A stretch of 7,023 nt of DNA from Nitrospirota bacterium (GTDB taxonomy: Bacteria > Nitrospirota > Thermodesulfovibrionia > JACRGW01): NCBI GenBank assembly GCA_016212195.1, contig JACRGW010000035.1, forward strand, positions 1 through 7,023, read 5' to 3'. The notes under the pieces were generated by a model that saw nothing but the letters and a program-made list of their open reading frames with translations, was not told the origin of the DNA and did no database searches. The translations under genes and the position numbers were made by a program. Shown in pieces: positions 6,265 through 7,023 of this stretch (position 1 is the stretch's first letter; every line of letters begins with the position of its first letter).

Positions 6265-7023
6265 ATGCCTAAGTCAAAAGAATACAATACTGATGCAGGT
6301 TCAGGACAGGTTGCAGATTCGGGATTAAAGTATAAAAAGGTTTTTTGCAGACCCGAGGGTTTAAAGGACGTTACATTCAGGTTCTGCACTGGTTGTGGCC
6401 ATGGTCTGATCCATAGGCTTATAGCTGAAACGGTTGATTCCTTCGGAATAAGGGAAAGAACGATAGGTATAGCCCCTGTTGGATGTGCGGTCTTTGCATA
6501 CGATTACTTTAATTTTGATATCTTAGAAGTAGCCCATGGACGACCTCCTGCTGCAGCCACTGGTCTCAAAAGAGTTCTTCCCGATAGGATCATCTTCAGT
6601 TATCAGGGAGATGGAGATTTAGCAGCAATAGGAACAGCAGAGATTATACATGCCGCTAACAGAGGTGAGAATATAACTGTTATCTTCGTTAATAATGCTA
6701 CATACGGGATGACAGGAGGACAGATGGCACCCACAACTATCCTTGGCCAGAAGACAACCACAACTCCGAAAGGAAGGGATTTTAATGTTGATGGTTATCC
6801 TTTAAAAGTTTCAGAACTACTGTCCACACTTGATGGCCCAAAATATATTACGAGGGTATCCGTTGATTCTCCAAGAAACATCCTGTCAGCAAAAAAGGCA
6901 GTATCAAAGGCCTTTCTGAATACTTTGTGTACTTCAATGATGATACTATGCTACTGGCACCACTCAACAAGAGCATGCTATTTGCAAATGATGGCCGTAT
7001 TAAATTCTGTGTTGAAGGAAAGA
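6265..7023 (+). CDS. 2-oxoacid:ferredoxin oxidoreductase beta subunit, 3' part replaced
   Basis: From the ATG at 6265, 217 residues (to 6915) match the thiamine-diphosphate-binding beta subunit of KorB/VorA-type 2-oxoacid:ferredoxin oxidoreductases, which oxidatively decarboxylate oxoacids to acyl-CoA with ferredoxin. Key features: FCTGCGHGLIHRL with cluster ligands C41 and C44, APVGC with C74, HGRPPAAATGLKR (91-103), GDGD (115-118) with NN (143-144) as the diphosphate/metal motif, and YGMTGGQMAPTT (147-158). After KKAVSKAF the frame stays open to the window edge but no longer resembles the family (LNTLCTSMMILCYWHH...), and the expected C-terminal part with the fourth cysteine (STCPTNW-like) is found in no frame. 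The ATG is the only in-frame start and has a poor ribosome binding site. It gives an unusual ~23-residue extension before KKVFCRPEGL. No alpha or gamma subunit gene is in the window. I leave the symbol blank because the substrate is not decided. Confidence 0.85.
   Translation, partial: MPKSKEYNTDAGSGQVADSGLKYKKVFCRPEGLKDVTFRFCTGCGHGLIHRLIAETVDSFGIRERTIGIAPVGCAVFAYDYFNFDILEVAHGRPPAAATGLKRVLPDRIIFSYQGDGDLAAIGTAEIIHAANRGENITVIFVNNATYGMTGGQMAPTTILGQKTTTTPKGRDFNVDGYPLKVSELLSTLDGPKYITRVSVDSPRNILSAKKAVSKAFLNTLCTSMMILCYWHHSTRACYLQMMAVLNSVLKER
6906..7022 (+). CDS. Fragment of a Stealth-type (CR2) polysaccharide phosphotransferase
   Basis: In the frame beginning at 6906, 39 codons read without a stop to the window edge: KGLSEYFVYFNDDTMLLAPL, then a hydrophobic stretch and NDGRIKFCVEG. 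'GLSEYF(I/V)YFNDD' is the signature of the CR2 region of Stealth proteins, the sugar-1-phosphate transferases of bacterial capsules, related to eukaryotic GlcNAc-1-phosphotransferase; the paired Asp residues are conserved in the family. The preceding part of the domain is absent, because bases before about 6906 encode the KorB-like protein in another frame. The fragment therefore has no start of its own. It is either the exposed half of a chimeric join or a rearranged gene. The identification rests on recalled motif similarity over only 39 residues. Confidence 0.6.

Noticed and set aside
6265..7023. A simple one-base frameshift in korB
   Set aside because: None of the three plus-strand frames after 6915 shows the expected KorB C-terminus; the continuing frame looks like another family, so a single indel does not explain it.

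Overview
This window reads like a piece of a moderately AT-rich bacterial chromosome made mostly of housekeeping genes. The gene content is an AtpZ/AtpI pair, a signal-less S49 peptidase, a PHP-domain phosphoesterase, bacterial ArgRS, a Ppx/GppA phosphatase and a ferredoxin-dependent 2-oxoacid oxidoreductase beta subunit. Together with a dispersed-type AATCCCCC/GGGGGATT hairpin, this fits an anaerobic Gram-negative-type lineage such as Nitrospirota or a deltaproteobacterial relative. That placement is inference from gene content only. I see no rRNA, tRNA, CRISPR array, insertion sequence or phage gene.

Layout. Positions 1-134 hold the 3' end of a plus-strand LysM-domain protein, which overlaps tail-to-tail by 32 bp with a minus-strand pair: a PHP-domain phosphoesterase (817-1482) followed by a membrane-anchored TPR protein (103-813). 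A 187-bp gap (1483-1669) holds candidate divergent promoters and the GC-rich hairpin. A tightly packed plus-strand run follows: S49 peptidase (1670-2446), atpZ (2451-2690), atpI (2687-3061) and a TerC-family gene (3101-3365) that has lost its whole middle. argS (3383-5080, minus) runs convergently into the TerC remnant. The 170-bp gap 5081-5250 carries two good sigma70-type promoters facing apart, for argS and for ppx (5251-6249). A 2-oxoacid:ferredoxin oxidoreductase beta subunit starts at 6265.

The two most notable features are abrupt joins inside conserved proteins. (1) At about 3194 the first 31 residues of a TerC-family protein are joined, out of frame, to its last 56 residues; roughly 150 residues are absent. 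(2) At about 6906-6920 the KorB-like protein stops resembling its family, and a different reading frame continues as a Stealth-type CR2 phosphotransferase motif (GLSEYFVYFNDD...) to the end of the window. The switch falls in a short stretch that fits both proteins. No mobile element is visible at either join, so the choices are real deletion or recombination at short homology, or assembly or amplification chimeras. I regard the second join as more likely an assembly chimera at a contig end, but the sequence alone cannot decide.

I found no convincing previously undescribed multi-gene system; the rest of the window is ordinary and well explained.
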